Assembly: GCA_015258065.1 (NCBI GenBank)
Contig: JABZIZ010000013.1
Span: 1 to 64,000, forward strand
Length of the DNA: 64,000 nt
Direction: 5' to 3'
From: Lachnospiraceae bacterium
GTDB taxonomy: Bacteria; Bacillota; Clostridia; Lachnospirales; Lachnospiraceae
The notes beneath the pieces are model-generated. The model worked only from the letters and a program-made list of their open reading frames with translations, was not told the origin of the DNA and did no database searches. The translations under genes were made by a program, and so were the position numbers. Shown one piece after another: positions 9,088 to 17,768 of this stretch. Position 1 is the stretch's first letter, and each line of letters opens with the position of its first letter.

Positions 9088-10011
9088 ATGGTACCCGTTG
9101 TATTTATTGTGATTGTAGCAATTTTTTTGGTCGTGCTGGCGTCTTGTGTCAAGATTGTGCCACAGGCGCATGCCTACGTTGTGGAGAGGCTGGGCGCCTT
9201 TCAGGGGGTCTGGGGAGTTGGTCTTCATTTTAAGGCTCCTTTCGTGGACCGAATCGCCAGAAATGTCAATTTAAAAGAGCAGGTTTGTGACTTCGCACCG
9301 CAGCCGGTGATCACCAAAGATAATGTCACGATGTCGATTGATTCGATTGTCTTTTTTATGATTACCGATCCGAAACTGTATGCTTACGGCGTAGAGAATC
9401 CGATCATGGCCATTGAGAACCTGACCGCAACCACGCTGCGAAACATCATCGGTGATATGGAACTGGACCAGACCTTGACCTCACGCGAGACGATCAATAC
9501 CAAGATGCGCTCTGCGCTGGATATTGCAACTGATCCCTGGGGAATCAAGGTGACCAGAGTGGAGTTAAAGAATATCACGCCTCCGGCTGCCATCCGGGAT
9601 GCCATGGAGAAGCAGATGAAGGCAGAACGTGAGAGACGTGAAGCGATCTTAAGAGCAGAGGGAGAGAAGAAGTCGACCGTCCTTGTCGCAGAAGGTAAGA
9701 AGGAATCCCAGATTCTGACCGCGGAAGCGCAGAAGCAGGCGACCATTCTGGCCGCCGAGGCACAGAAGGAAAAAGAGATCCGCGAGGCGGAAGGTCGGGC
9801 AGCCGCCATCCGTTCCGTACAACAGGCGAATGCGGATGGTATTCGTATGATCAAGGAAGCGGGAGCGGATGAATCCGTATTGACGATTAAGAGTCTGGAA
9901 ACCTTTGCGCAGGCGGCGAACGGCCAGGCGACGAAGATCATCATCCCCTCTGAGTTACAGGGAATCGCGGGACTTGCCACGACGCTGAAAGAAGTGATGA
10001 CCAAACAGTGA
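9088..10011 (+). CDS. SPFH/Band 7 (stomatin-prohibitin) membrane protein
   Basis: A 307-residue stomatin-like protein. It has one N-terminal membrane helix (VFIVIVAIFLVVLASCVKIV), the SPFH domain (about residues 28-190, including VERLGAFQGVWGVGLHFKAPF and ITPPAAIRDAMEKQMKAERE) and an Ala/Glu/Lys-rich coiled coil with repeated ILRAEGEKKS, LTAEAQKQATILAAEAQK motifs (about 185-245). Family members oligomerise on the inner face of the membrane and organise proteases or microdomains. The start has AGGAGGAGAG upstream. Pairing with the NfeD-like gene is the classic two-gene unit. Confidence 0.92.
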   Translation: MVPVVFIVIVAIFLVVLASCVKIVPQAHAYVVERLGAFQGVWGVGLHFKAPFVDRIARNVNLKEQVCDFAPQPVITKDNVTMSIDSIVFFMITDPKLYAYGVENPIMAIENLTATTLRNIIGDMELDQTLTSRETINTKMRSALDIATDPWGIKVTRVELKNITPPAAIRDAMEKQMKAERERREAILRAEGEKKSTVLVAEGKKESQILTAEAQKQATILAAEAQKEKEIREAEGRAAAIRSVQQANADGIRMIKEAGADESVLTIKSLETFAQAANGQATKIIIPSELQGIAGLATTLKEVMTKQ

Positions 10012-10070
10012 TCGGATGACAGGCCGGGCAGGAGCAGGAAATTTTTGTAAGAATGGAAAGGAATGGCGGT

Positions 10071-11045
10071 ATGGATGATGTACACTTGCGGGGCAGAAAT
10101 TTTCTAAAGCTGTTGGATTTTTCCCATGATGAGATCTTTCACCTGTTGGATATTGCGACCGATCTCAAGATCAAGAGCAAGAAGGGCGTATGGCCGGGAG
10201 AACTGGAGAGGAAGAAAATTGCTTACGTTTCCAGGGAGGCGTCCGCACTGACGAAGGTTTCCTTTGAGGTGGCGTGTGCCGATCTCGGGATCGAGCTGAT
10301 CTGTGTGGAACCGGATGCGTACGGAAGGGGAGAAAAGGAACGGGTTTTAGAGACCGCAAGGGTATTCAACCGATTGTTTGATGGAATCGTCTATTGCGGA
10401 TTCAGGCAGGAAATCGTGGAAGAGCTGGCGACGGCCTCCGGGCTTCCTGCCTGGAACGGCTTTTCCAAGGAGTTTCATCCGACACAGATGTTAGCGGATT
10501 TGCTCACGATTCAGGAGCATTTCGGCTATTTGGAGGGAGTGAAACTGACGTTTTTGGGGGACGGGAAGAGTCGGATTTGCAATTCTCTGATCGCCGTTTG
10601 TGCCAAGATGGGCATGCATCTTACGATCTGTACGGGAGAAGAATATTTCCCGGACCTAAGCTGGGTGGAATCCTGCAGTAAGAGGTTTGGAGGAACGATT
10701 TCGCTCACGACGGACCCGGAAGAAGGAACAAACGGGGCGGATGTACTCTATTCGGACCTAGGGGCTTACACGGAGAAAGCCGGAGAGGAAGAGGAGAAGA
10801 AACGAAGGGGGCTTTTCCCTTACCGGGTGACACAGGAACTGATGGAGAATGCACAGGAAGAAGCCGTCTTTATGCATTGTCTTTCACCCTCTCCCATTCC
10901 GGAAGAAGGGACGGAGAGTCTCCTTTGTAGCAGAGAAGTGTTGGAATCCGGGCATTCGATCGTGTTCGATCAGGCGGAGAACCGCATGCATGCCATCAAG
11001 GCGCTTTTGTATGCCGCCTTACAGGATGGAGAGGAAGAGGAATGA
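10071..11045 (+). CDS. Aspartate/ornithine transcarbamylase-fold protein with degenerate active site
   Basis: The 324-residue protein aligns end to end with ornithine carbamoyltransferase: LKLLDFSHDEI, VSFEVACADLG, FHPTQMLADLLTI, MHCL and AENRMHAIKALL are in place. Catalytic motifs are altered. The carbamoyl-phosphate motif STRTR reads SALTK (58-62), so both arginines are lost. HCLP reads HCLS (269-272). The GDxRNN segment reads GDGKSR (164-169), and the ornithine SMG loop is replaced by LGAYTEK. By family knowledge the lost arginines bind the phosphate, so ordinary activity is doubtful; a regulatory or new-substrate role is inference. The start at 10071 has AAAGGA eight bases upstream (10053 is possible). 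It overlaps coaX by four bases (ATGA). Confidence 0.8.
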   Translation: MDDVHLRGRNFLKLLDFSHDEIFHLLDIATDLKIKSKKGVWPGELERKKIAYVSREASALTKVSFEVACADLGIELICVEPDAYGRGEKERVLETARVFNRLFDGIVYCGFRQEIVEELATASGLPAWNGFSKEFHPTQMLADLLTIQEHFGYLEGVKLTFLGDGKSRICNSLIAVCAKMGMHLTICTGEEYFPDLSWVESCSKRFGGTISLTTDPEEGTNGADVLYSDLGAYTEKAGEEEEKKRRGLFPYRVTQELMENAQEEAVFMHCLSPSPIPEEGTESLLCSREVLESGHSIVFDQAENRMHAIKALLYAALQDGEEEE

Positions 11046-11857
11046 AACGGGCACAGATGGTTCTGACCATTGATGTGGGGAATACGAATATTACCTTCGG
11101 TGTATTTGAAGGGGATGAAGTCAGGGCGACCTTTCGTATGATGTCACAGATGGCGCATACGTCGGACGAATACGGCATCCTGATTGTGGCGATGCTAAAT
11201 AACAATGGAATCGAGAAGGACGAGATCGAGGGGGTGATCATTGCCTCAGTGGTTCCCAATGTGATGCATGCGCTGGTGAATTCCATTGTAAAATACATCG
11301 GACACAAACCCTATATCGTCGGTCCTGGGTTGAAGACCGGGATCAAGGTGCGGACGGAGAATCCGAAGGAAGTTGGACCGGATCTGATCGTGGATTCGGT
11401 AGCTGCATACGAATTGTACGGAGGGCCTGTGCTGTCAGTGGACTTCGGTACGGCGACTACCTATATTCTGGTGAATGAGAAGGGAGAGCTCTGTGCCGGT
11501 GTGCTCTGTCCCGGCATCCGGATCAGTGCAAGAGCGATGTGGCAGGATACGGCAAGACTTCCGGAGGTCGAGATCAAAAAGCCGGAGTCGATTCTGGCAA
11601 AAGAGACCATCACCAGCATTCAGGCGGGTCTCGTCTACGGGCAGATCGGACAGAGCAAATATATTATCAACGAGATCAAGAGAGAGAGTGGATATCCGAA
11701 CTTGAAGGTGGTGGCGACCGGCGGACTGGGCAGGCTCGTATCCGCAGAGACCAAAGAGATTGATATCTATAATCCGACGCTGACACTTACAGGACTGCTT
11801 CTCCTTTATCGTAAGAATCGGAAAAGCAATCCGAGGATTGACGAATATGAAGAGTAA
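11042..11857 (+). CDS. coaX: Type III pantothenate kinase (CoaX)
   Basis: Phosphorylates pantothenate in the first step of coenzyme A synthesis. The 271-residue protein has the acetate-kinase-fold signatures of CoaX: DVGNTNITFGVFEG near the N-terminus (phosphate 1), GPDLIVDSVAAYELYGGP, and SVDFGTATTYILVNEKGE (phosphate 2), followed by CPGIRISARAMW. Length is typical (255-270). Its start overlaps the stop of the transcarbamylase-like gene (ATGA) with GAGAGGAAGAGG as ribosome site. It is the second gene of a tight run through dusB. Confidence 0.95.
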   Translation: MKRAQMVLTIDVGNTNITFGVFEGDEVRATFRMMSQMAHTSDEYGILIVAMLNNNGIEKDEIEGVIIASVVPNVMHALVNSIVKYIGHKPYIVGPGLKTGIKVRTENPKEVGPDLIVDSVAAYELYGGPVLSVDFGTATTYILVNEKGELCAGVLCPGIRISARAMWQDTARLPEVEIKKPESILAKETITSIQAGLVYGQIGQSKYIINEIKRESGYPNLKVVATGGLGRLVSAETKEIDIYNPTLTLTGLLLLYRKNRKSNPRIDEYEE

Positions 11858-12209
11858 GAGCGGACGACTGGTTCTGTGCGGAGCCAGTGCCTACGATGAA
11901 AAATATTATTGGAATCCTCTGTTTCAAAAGGTGCCGAAGAGCATTCAGGAGGAGCTGCGCATCATCTGCGTTCTTTTTACCCAGGAAGCGGGGGGTGTCT
12001 TTCTCCTCGTGTTTAACGAGGATGGGGAACTGGACATGGAGACCTTTGCGGATGTCGAGGACATCACCTACGATACGGTCAGTGCAGGGCTGTTAACAGG
12101 GACGATCAGACGAAGGAGGGCGGAAGTCTTCCGCATGATGGAGCTCTATTATCGCATCTGTGTTCTACATGAGAATGCAGCGCAGGTTTTAACGGAAGAG
12201 GACGGATGA
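11847..12209 (+). CDS. Small conserved protein of unknown function
   Basis: A 120-residue soluble acidic protein (GRLVLCGASAYDEKYYWNP at the N-terminus, then QEELRIICVLFTQEAGGVFLL). It resembles, from memory, an uncharacterised family found in Lachnospiraceae (DUF6145); this was not checked. No catalytic motif, signal or membrane helix is visible. The start at 11847 has GAGGA about nine bases upstream and overlaps the coaX end by 11 bases. Its stop overlaps the dusB start (ATGA), so it is locked into the coaX-dusB operon. Function unknown. Confidence 0.75.
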   Translation: MKSKSGRLVLCGASAYDEKYYWNPLFQKVPKSIQEELRIICVLFTQEAGGVFLLVFNEDGELDMETFADVEDITYDTVSAGLLTGTIRRRRAEVFRMMELYYRICVLHENAAQVLTEEDG

Positions 12210-13228
12210 ATTCTTATTTTCAGGAAATGTCAATCGGAAAGGTAAATTTTCCCAATCCGATCTTTTTGGCACCGATGGCAGGGATTACGGACCTGCCATT
12301 TCGTTTGCTCTGCAAAGAACAGGGGGCGGGCGGTGTCTGCACGGAACTGATCAGCGCCAAAGCGATTGTATACCGGAACAAGAATACCGATCCGCTTTTG
12401 CAGACAGACGGTGCAGAACATCCGGCTTTTCTTCAACTCTTTGGAAGGGAACCGGAGATTTTTGCAGAGGCCATCGCCTTGACGGCGGACTACCCCTATG
12501 AGGTTCTGGATCTCAATCTGGGCTGTCCCGTCCCCAAGGTGGTAAACAACGGAGAGGGCAGTGCGCTGATGAAGAACCCGGCGCAGATCGGTAAAATCGT
12601 TTCCGCCTGTGTCAGGGCGGAGGAGACGGTCGGAAGAAACAGACCGGTAACGGTCAAGATGCGAAGCGGGTTTGATGCCCTTCACTTAAATGCAGCGGAG
12701 TGTGCAAAGGCGGCGGAGGCTTCCGGCGCCTCCTGTGTCTGTGTGCATGCCAGAACGAGGGAACAATACTATGCGGGAAGTGCGGACTGGACCCGGATTG
12801 CAGAAGTCAAAAAAGCCGTGCACATTCCCGTGATCGGAAACGGCGATATAAAAAGTGCGGAAGACGTCAGGCGCATGATAGAGGAAACGGGGTGTGACGG
12901 AGTCATGATCGGCAGAGCGGCCAGAGGGAACCCGTGGATCTTTCGTGCCGTCTCTCTTTTTTTTCAGGGAGAAGGAACCGGACAGGAGGAGGGGAAACCG
13001 GATCTGAGGGAGCTCTGCGAGATGATGAAGAGGCATCTTTTTCTCATGATCGCTTACAAGGGGGAGTATACGGCGGTCAGGGAAATGCGGAAGCATCTGT
13101 CCTGGTATACGGCGGGATATCCCCATACTTCCGCCTTTCGCAGGGAGGTGAACGTGGCGGAGACCAAGGAAGCCTTGTTAGAGAAAATCGAACAATTTTA
13201 TGAGACGGCTTTAGATTCGTTGTCTTAA
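12206..13228 (+). CDS. dusB: tRNA-dihydrouridine synthase (DusB type)
   Basis: An FMN-dependent enzyme that reduces uridine to dihydrouridine in tRNA. The 340-residue TIM-barrel protein opens with FLAPMAGITDLPFRLLCKEQ. It has LNLGCPVPKVVNNGEGSALM with the catalytic cysteine (about residue 107), the FMN-contacting VKMRSGF and CVHARTREQYY, and VIGNGDI plus GVMIGRAARGNPWIF near the phosphate site. The C-terminal helical domain follows. Length and motifs match DusB/Dus of Firmicutes. Four-base overlap with the upstream gene indicates operon expression. Confidence 0.94.
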   Translation: MNSYFQEMSIGKVNFPNPIFLAPMAGITDLPFRLLCKEQGAGGVCTELISAKAIVYRNKNTDPLLQTDGAEHPAFLQLFGREPEIFAEAIALTADYPYEVLDLNLGCPVPKVVNNGEGSALMKNPAQIGKIVSACVRAEETVGRNRPVTVKMRSGFDALHLNAAECAKAAEASGASCVCVHARTREQYYAGSADWTRIAEVKKAVHIPVIGNGDIKSAEDVRRMIEETGCDGVMIGRAARGNPWIFRAVSLFFQGEGTGQEEGKPDLRELCEMMKRHLFLMIAYKGEYTAVREMRKHLSWYTAGYPHTSAFRREVNVAETKEALLEKIEQFYETALDSLS

Positions 13229-13303
13229 CCACATACGCAGGAAATTCTCTTTGCTATTCTGCTTTCATTCGGATAGGAAAACAGTCAGAAAAGGAGGCAG
13301 AAA

Positions 13304-14947
13304 ATGGCTGAAGAAAAAATGTTTTGTTATCAATGTCAGGAGACCGCACGGTGCCAGGGCTGTACCGTGGTCGGTGTATGTGGAAAAAAACCGGAAGTAG
13401 CTGCAATGCAGGATCTTCTGGTGTATGTGACGAAGGGGCTTTCGGCAGTGGCAACGGCGCTTAGACAGGCGGGCAAGCAGGTGGACAAAAAGATCAATCA
13501 CCGCGTCACGATGAATCTTTTTATCACGATCACCAATGCCAATTTTGATCAGGATGCGATTGTCCTTGCCATTAAAGATACGCTGCAACAAAAGGAAGCG
13601 CTTCTGAAAGAGCTGAGTGCCGAAGAAGAGCAGAAGCTTCCGGAAGCGGCGAAATGGAACGGTCAGGAGAGTGAATTTGCTGAAAAGGCGGCAGGCGTCG
13701 GTGTCCTTGCTACAAAGCAGGAAGACGTTCGCAGTCTGCGTGAGTTGATTGTTTACGGACTCAAGGGACTCTCCGCCTATTCCAAGCATGCCAATGCGCT
13801 GCTGCAGGATGATGAAGAGGTGGATGCCTTCATCCAGAGTGCGCTGGCAAAAACGCTGGACGACTCTCTGAGCGTAGACGATCTGGTTGCGCTTACCCTG
13901 GAGACCGGAAAATACGGCGTGCAGGGAATGGCGCTTCTCGACAAGGCAAATACCGGTGCGTATGGAAATCCGGAAGTAACGACCGTGGACATCGGCGTAA
14001 GGAAGAATCCCGGTATTCTTGTTTCCGGCCATGACCTGAAAGATCTGGAGATGCTCTTAGAGCAGACAAAGGGAAGCGGTGTGGATGTGTACACCCATTC
14101 CGAGATGCTGCCGGCGCATTATTATCCGGCCTTTAAGAAGTATGAAAATTTTGCAGGCAACTATGGAAACGCCTGGTGGAAGCAGAAAGAGGAATTCGAG
14201 AAATTTAACGGACCGATTCTGATGACGACCAACTGCATTGTTCCGCCTGCAGAAAGTTATAAAGATCGCCTCTGGACCACCGGCTCCGCAGGTTTCCCGG
14301 GTTGCAAGCATATAGGCGGTGCCTATGGGGAGACAAAGGACTTCTCCGCCCTCATCGAACAGGCGAAGAACTGTCCGGCACCGACCCAGATTGAGACGGG
14401 AACGATCGTAGGCGGTTTTGCCCATGAGCAGGTTTTCGCTCTGGCGGACAAGGTCGTGGATGCGGTCAAGAGTGGAAAGATCCGCAAGTTCGTTGTGATG
14501 GCGGGTTGCGACGGACGCATGAAGTCCAGAGACTATTACACGGAATTTGCCAAAAAGTTGCCGAAGGACGTGGTGATTCTGACCGCCGGCTGTGCCAAAT
14601 ACAAATACAACAAACTGGATCTGGGCGATATCGGAGGGATTCCGCGTGTGCTGGATGCAGGACAGTGCAACGATTCGTATTCGCTGGCTCTGATTGCTCT
14701 GAAGTTAAAAGAGGTCTTTGGACTGGATGACATCAACGATCTCCCGCTTGCCTTCAACATTGCCTGGTACGAGCAGAAGGCGGTCATCGTGCTTCTGGCT
14801 CTCCTCTACCTCGGAGTTAAAAACATCCATCTGGGACCGACACTTCCGGCCTTCCTGTCCCCGAATGTGGCGAAGGTTCTGGTAGACAACTTCGGCATTG
14901 CGGGCATCACCACCGTGGACGAAGACTTGAAGATCCTGATTGGGTAA
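13304..14947 (+). CDS. hcp: Hybrid-cluster protein (hydroxylamine/NO reductase)
   Basis: A 547-residue Hcp. The N-terminal Cys pattern CYQCQETARCQGC...VC (C8, C11, C20, C26) is the arrangement that holds a [4Fe-4S] cluster in anaerobes. Downstream segments VSGHDLKDLEMLL, THSEMLPAHYYPAF, TNCIVPP, AGCDGRMKSRDYYTEFAK and the DAGQCNDSY region provide ligands of the hybrid Fe-S-O cluster. Family members reduce hydroxylamine in vitro and nitric oxide in vivo. The start has AGGAGG upstream. No second gene (hcr) follows; the gene stands alone and ends at a terminator. A clear promoter was not found in the 75 bases upstream. Confidence 0.96.
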   Translation: MAEEKMFCYQCQETARCQGCTVVGVCGKKPEVAAMQDLLVYVTKGLSAVATALRQAGKQVDKKINHRVTMNLFITITNANFDQDAIVLAIKDTLQQKEALLKELSAEEEQKLPEAAKWNGQESEFAEKAAGVGVLATKQEDVRSLRELIVYGLKGLSAYSKHANALLQDDEEVDAFIQSALAKTLDDSLSVDDLVALTLETGKYGVQGMALLDKANTGAYGNPEVTTVDIGVRKNPGILVSGHDLKDLEMLLEQTKGSGVDVYTHSEMLPAHYYPAFKKYENFAGNYGNAWWKQKEEFEKFNGPILMTTNCIVPPAESYKDRLWTTGSAGFPGCKHIGGAYGETKDFSALIEQAKNCPAPTQIETGTIVGGFAHEQVFALADKVVDAVKSGKIRKFVVMAGCDGRMKSRDYYTEFAKKLPKDVVILTAGCAKYKYNKLDLGDIGGIPRVLDAGQCNDSYSLALIALKLKEVFGLDDINDLPLAFNIAWYEQKAVIVLLALLYLGVKNIHLGPTLPAFLSPNVAKVLVDNFGIAGITTVDEDLKILIG

Positions 14948-14952
14948 GGCCC

Positions 14953-15045
14953 GGACCGGCAAGATTTAGATCAGAAGGTTTTGGATCGGCAGGGTTCAGA
15001 TCAGATAAGGTTTAATTTGGCAGGATTCTGATCATCGGACAAGGT
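14953..15045 (+). repeat. Tandem 30-32 bp imperfect repeats after hcp
   Basis: Copy 1 (14953-14982) and copy 2 (14983-15014) share the pattern gga-y-cggca, gatcaga and aaggttt. A degenerate third copy (tttggcagg ... gatcatc ... aaggttc) follows. It opens the 468-base gap between hcp and the sugar operon, which otherwise holds a terminator, a promoter and a 16-bp array. Confidence 0.65.
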
Positions 15046-15075
15046 TCCGATGGGTTAGATTTCAAATCCAGAAAG

Positions 15076-15112
15076 AAGGGTTCTTTGCAAACAGCAGCAA
15101 GGGACCCTTTTT
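15076..15112 (+). terminator. Rho-independent terminator for hcp
   Basis: A 13-bp stem (15076-15088 with 15097-15109, two G-T pairs), an 8-base loop and five T at 15108-15112, with a second T run shortly downstream. Confidence 0.85.
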
Positions 15113-15159
15113 CGTGCGCCCGTTTTTTTGTTAAAACAGATCAAATAAAGCCAATACAA

Positions 15160-15173
15160 TACTAAAATACTAG
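15160..15173. promoter_or_regulatory. tactaaaatactag, copy of the Rrf2-operator core
   Basis: This 14-base string is identical to the core of the palindrome at 29335-29359 upstream of the IscR-like gene. Here the outer arms are not conserved, so only a core or half-site is present. It lies about 76 bases upstream of the sugar operon -35. Binding is inference. Confidence 0.35.
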
Positions 15174-15235
15174 CAAAAACATACAAAGAACTTCTGTTAT
15201 CATTAAAATATATCAAAAGTTACCAAATATAGTGA

Positions 15236-15264
15236 ATGACAATTGGAAATGGTGATGTTATAAT
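15236..15264 (+). promoter_or_regulatory. Promoter of the sugar ABC/GH32 operon
   Basis: ATGACA (15236-15241), a 17-base spacer and a perfect TATAAT (15259-15264). Transcription should start near 15271, directly before the AAGGAG repeat array. Confidence 0.75.
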
Positions 15265-15276
15265 CGTGGCAACTTT

Positions 15277-15350
15277 AAGGAGAAGGTACGGTAAGGAGAA
15301 GGTACGGTAAGGAGAAGGCACTTTAGGGGAAGGCGCTGCAAGGGGGAAGA
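15277..15350 (+). repeat. 16-bp AAGGAG-containing array in the sugar-operon leader
   Basis: aaggagaaggtacggt occurs at 15277 and 15293, aaggagaaggcacttt at 15309, then two decayed units. The array begins a few bases after the predicted transcription start and about 65-140 bases before the binding-protein start. Confidence 0.85.
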
Positions 15351-15415
15351 CAATCTTAGAGGAAACCGGTTTCGGGGCTCCGGGGTGGAGTCCGGACGGT
15401 AGAAAGAGAGGAGCG

Positions 15416-16804
15416 ATGGAAATCAAAACAAGAGCGAAGCGGTGTCTTACCCTTTTACTTGCGATGGCGTTTATGGGCATGATGCTTGCGGGCTGCGGAT
15501 CACAGGGGGCAGGAAAGGAATCCTCCGGCGGAGAGGCGGCAGCAGGAGCCAGTACCTCACAGGCGCAGGCACAGGAGAAGAGAACGGACTACTCCGGCGT
15601 CAAGATTGAGATGTTAAACACGAAGGCGGAGATCGAAGAGCAGTTGGAAGCAGCTGCCAAGGAGTGGGGCGCCTTAACCGGGGCAACCCTGAATGTCTAT
15701 ACGATCGGGTCCGGTGCACCTTCCACAGAAATTTCCGCCAGATATGCGGCAGGAAATGCGCCGGCACTGATTATGGGAGACATCCAGGATATTGTCACCT
15801 GTGTGAAGTCGGGCTATGCAAGAGATCTGAAGGATCAGTCCTAGGCAAAAAACGGCGGTCTGACCTACGGATATAACAAGGACGGCAATCTCTATTCCTT
15901 CCCCCTCTGCATCGAGGGAAGAGGGCTTCTCTACAATAAAACCGCCATCGAGAAAACGTTGGGGAGAGACTGGGATCCGTCCGAGACCAAATCGATGGAT
16001 GATCTGAAGAAGCTCTTTGACGAACTGGTCAAGGGAGGCATGGAAACGCCGGTCGCCTTAAACCAGGAAGACTGGTCGTTAGGAGCTCATTATCTGGCGC
16101 TGGTCTATGAAGAGCAGGGAGAGAAGCTGGAAGACGGAGAGAAATACATCCGTGCGCTGGCGGACGGCAGTGAGAAAATCGAAGACAATGCGCGCTTTAA
16201 AAGCCTCTTCGATACCTTTGATCTGTTGATGCAATACAACTCTAACAAAGAGGACCCGCTGGCGGCGGATTATGCGTCCAACGCAGCGGATTTGGCGGAG
16301 GGAGACATTGCCTTCTGGTTTAACGGAAACTGGGCTTGGGCGGAAACCTCCGAATATTATGAGGACGGCACCGAACTCGGCATCATGCCGGTGCCTCAGA
16401 ACGATGCGGACAATCATGCACAGGAATGGCTGGCGGGATCTGCTTCGAAACCAATCATGGTCGATACCAAGAACAACGATGAGAAGCAGCAGGCGGCGGC
16501 GTTGGATTTCCTGGACTGGCTTGCCAATACAAAGGAAGGCAATCAGGTTCTGGTGGAAAAGTGCTCTCTGATACCGGCATTTTCCAACATTAAGGAGCAG
16601 GCGACCAACGGACTTTCCAAATCGGTCCAACAGGCGGCAAACGAAGGAAGGCTCTTCCCCGGTATCATAGACTATCCGGGCGACCACTGGTCTACCCTCG
16701 GTGCTACCATGCAGAAGTATCTGGGCGGCAAGATCGACCGTGCGGAACTGGCGAAGGAAATCGATGCCTACTGGGCAAAACAAAAACTGGAACCCTGGAA
16801 CTGA
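15416..16804 (+). pseudogene. CUT1 sugar-binding lipoprotein, interrupted by in-frame TAG
   Basis: The gene encodes an extracellular solute-binding protein (family 1). A lipoprotein signal ends in the lipobox LAGC, followed by a Gly/Ala/Ser linker. The mature protein has the usual ARDLK, LYNKTAIEKT, WFNGNWAW and DFLDWLANTKEGN segments. Codon 143 (15842-15844) is TAG, and the same frame then continues for another 319 codons to 16804 with full family similarity. Homologues usually have Trp here (context ...Asp-Gln-Ser-x), so a single TGG to TAG change is likely. Other genes here (dnaE, for example) end in TAG, so general recoding is unlikely. It is a recent pseudogene, a sequencing error or a readthrough case. 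The ABC operon continues intact. Confidence 0.85.
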
Positions 16805-16883
16805 CAGGCTGGCGGTGCAACGGGTGAAAACCGTTGTGCCGCCTTCTTCGCATGCGGCATATCCGTAATCGGAAGTGAGGAGA

Positions 16884-17768
16884 ATGATGAAAAGAAACAA
16901 CAAGGGGCACATGCTGGGAGAGTTTCTCCTTTTCGCCGGACCTGCGGTCTTCGCCTTTCTGGCGGTGGTCATTGTACCTTTTCTTTATGGACTGTACCTG
17001 ACGCTTACCAGCTGGGACGGCCTTTCGAATGACCGCCCGTTTGTAGGCATACAAAATTATCTGACGGTATTGCAGGATGGAGACTTTTGGATTTCCATGC
17101 TGAAAACGCTGGTCTATGTATTTTTTTCTACGATCCTCGTCAACCTGGTCGCCTTTGGCATCGCCTTTCTGGTGACAGGGCATATCAAGGGCAAGAATTT
17201 CTTTCGCGCAGGCTTTTTCACTCCGAATCTGATCGGAGGCATCATCCTCGGTTACATCTGGCAGTTTGTATTTAACCGTGTCATCACCAGTGTGGGAAAG
17301 GATGCGCATCTGGGCTTTTTGCAAAAATCGCTTCTGTCTTCCGGAGTTACTGCCATGGGGGCGATGATCATTGTCACCATCTGGCAGTATGCAGGTTATA
17401 TGATGCTCATTTACATTGCGGGACTCACGGGGGTATCGGAAGATTTGAGAGAGGCAGCCAAGATCGACGGCTGCTCCGAGGGACAGGTCACAAAGTACAT
17501 TATTCTTCCACTTATGAGAGCCTCCTTTACGATCTGTCTGTTTTTAACCATCACCAGATGCTTCATGGTTTATGATGTGAATCTCTCCCTGACGGAGGGC
17601 GGACCGGGAGGAGCGACCACGCTTGCCGCCATGTTCGTGTATAACAAGGCCTTCACCAGCAAGCTGTACGGTCCGGGTCAGACCGAAGCGGTGATCCTGT
17701 TTGTGGTGGCGGCGCTCATTGCCGTTTCACAGGCAGTCCTGAACCAGAGGAAGGAGGTCGAGGCATAA
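16884..17768 (+). CDS. CUT1 sugar ABC permease (MalF/UgpA type)
   Basis: A 294-residue inner-membrane permease with six predicted helices (first: LLFAGPAVFAFLAVVIVPFLYG). The cytoplasmic EAA loop reads EDLREAAKIDGCSEGQVTKY and docks the ATPase. With the next gene it forms the heterodimeric channel of a carbohydrate importer. The start at 16884 (or 16887) follows GTGAGGAG. No ATPase gene lies in the operon; as is common for CUT1 systems, a shared MsmK-type ATPase elsewhere would be needed. The stop overlaps the next start by one base. Confidence 0.93.
   Translation: MMKRNNKGHMLGEFLLFAGPAVFAFLAVVIVPFLYGLYLTLTSWDGLSNDRPFVGIQNYLTVLQDGDFWISMLKTLVYVFFSTILVNLVAFGIAFLVTGHIKGKNFFRAGFFTPNLIGGIILGYIWQFVFNRVITSVGKDAHLGFLQKSLLSSGVTAMGAMIIVTIWQYAGYMMLIYIAGLTGVSEDLREAAKIDGCSEGQVTKYIILPLMRASFTICLFLTITRCFMVYDVNLSLTEGGPGGATTLAAMFVYNKAFTSKLYGPGQTEAVILFVVAALIAVSQAVLNQRKEVEA

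Noticed and set aside
8374..9228. Long open frame on the minus strand (284 codons) opposite the nfeD-like gene
   Set aside because: It lies antisense to a well-supported gene pair, covers the 28-bp array, has His/Cys/Leu/Pro-rich composition typical of shadow frames and matches no family.
10071..11045. Calling this gene argF (ornithine carbamoyltransferase)
   Set aside because: STRTR, HCLP and the ornithine loop are all changed; the activity cannot be assumed from the fold alone.
15842..15844. TAG read as an amino acid throughout the genome
   Set aside because: Several intact genes here end in TAG (dnaE at 4676, the DUF218 gene at 61037, the GH13 gene at 37941), so TAG works as a stop.
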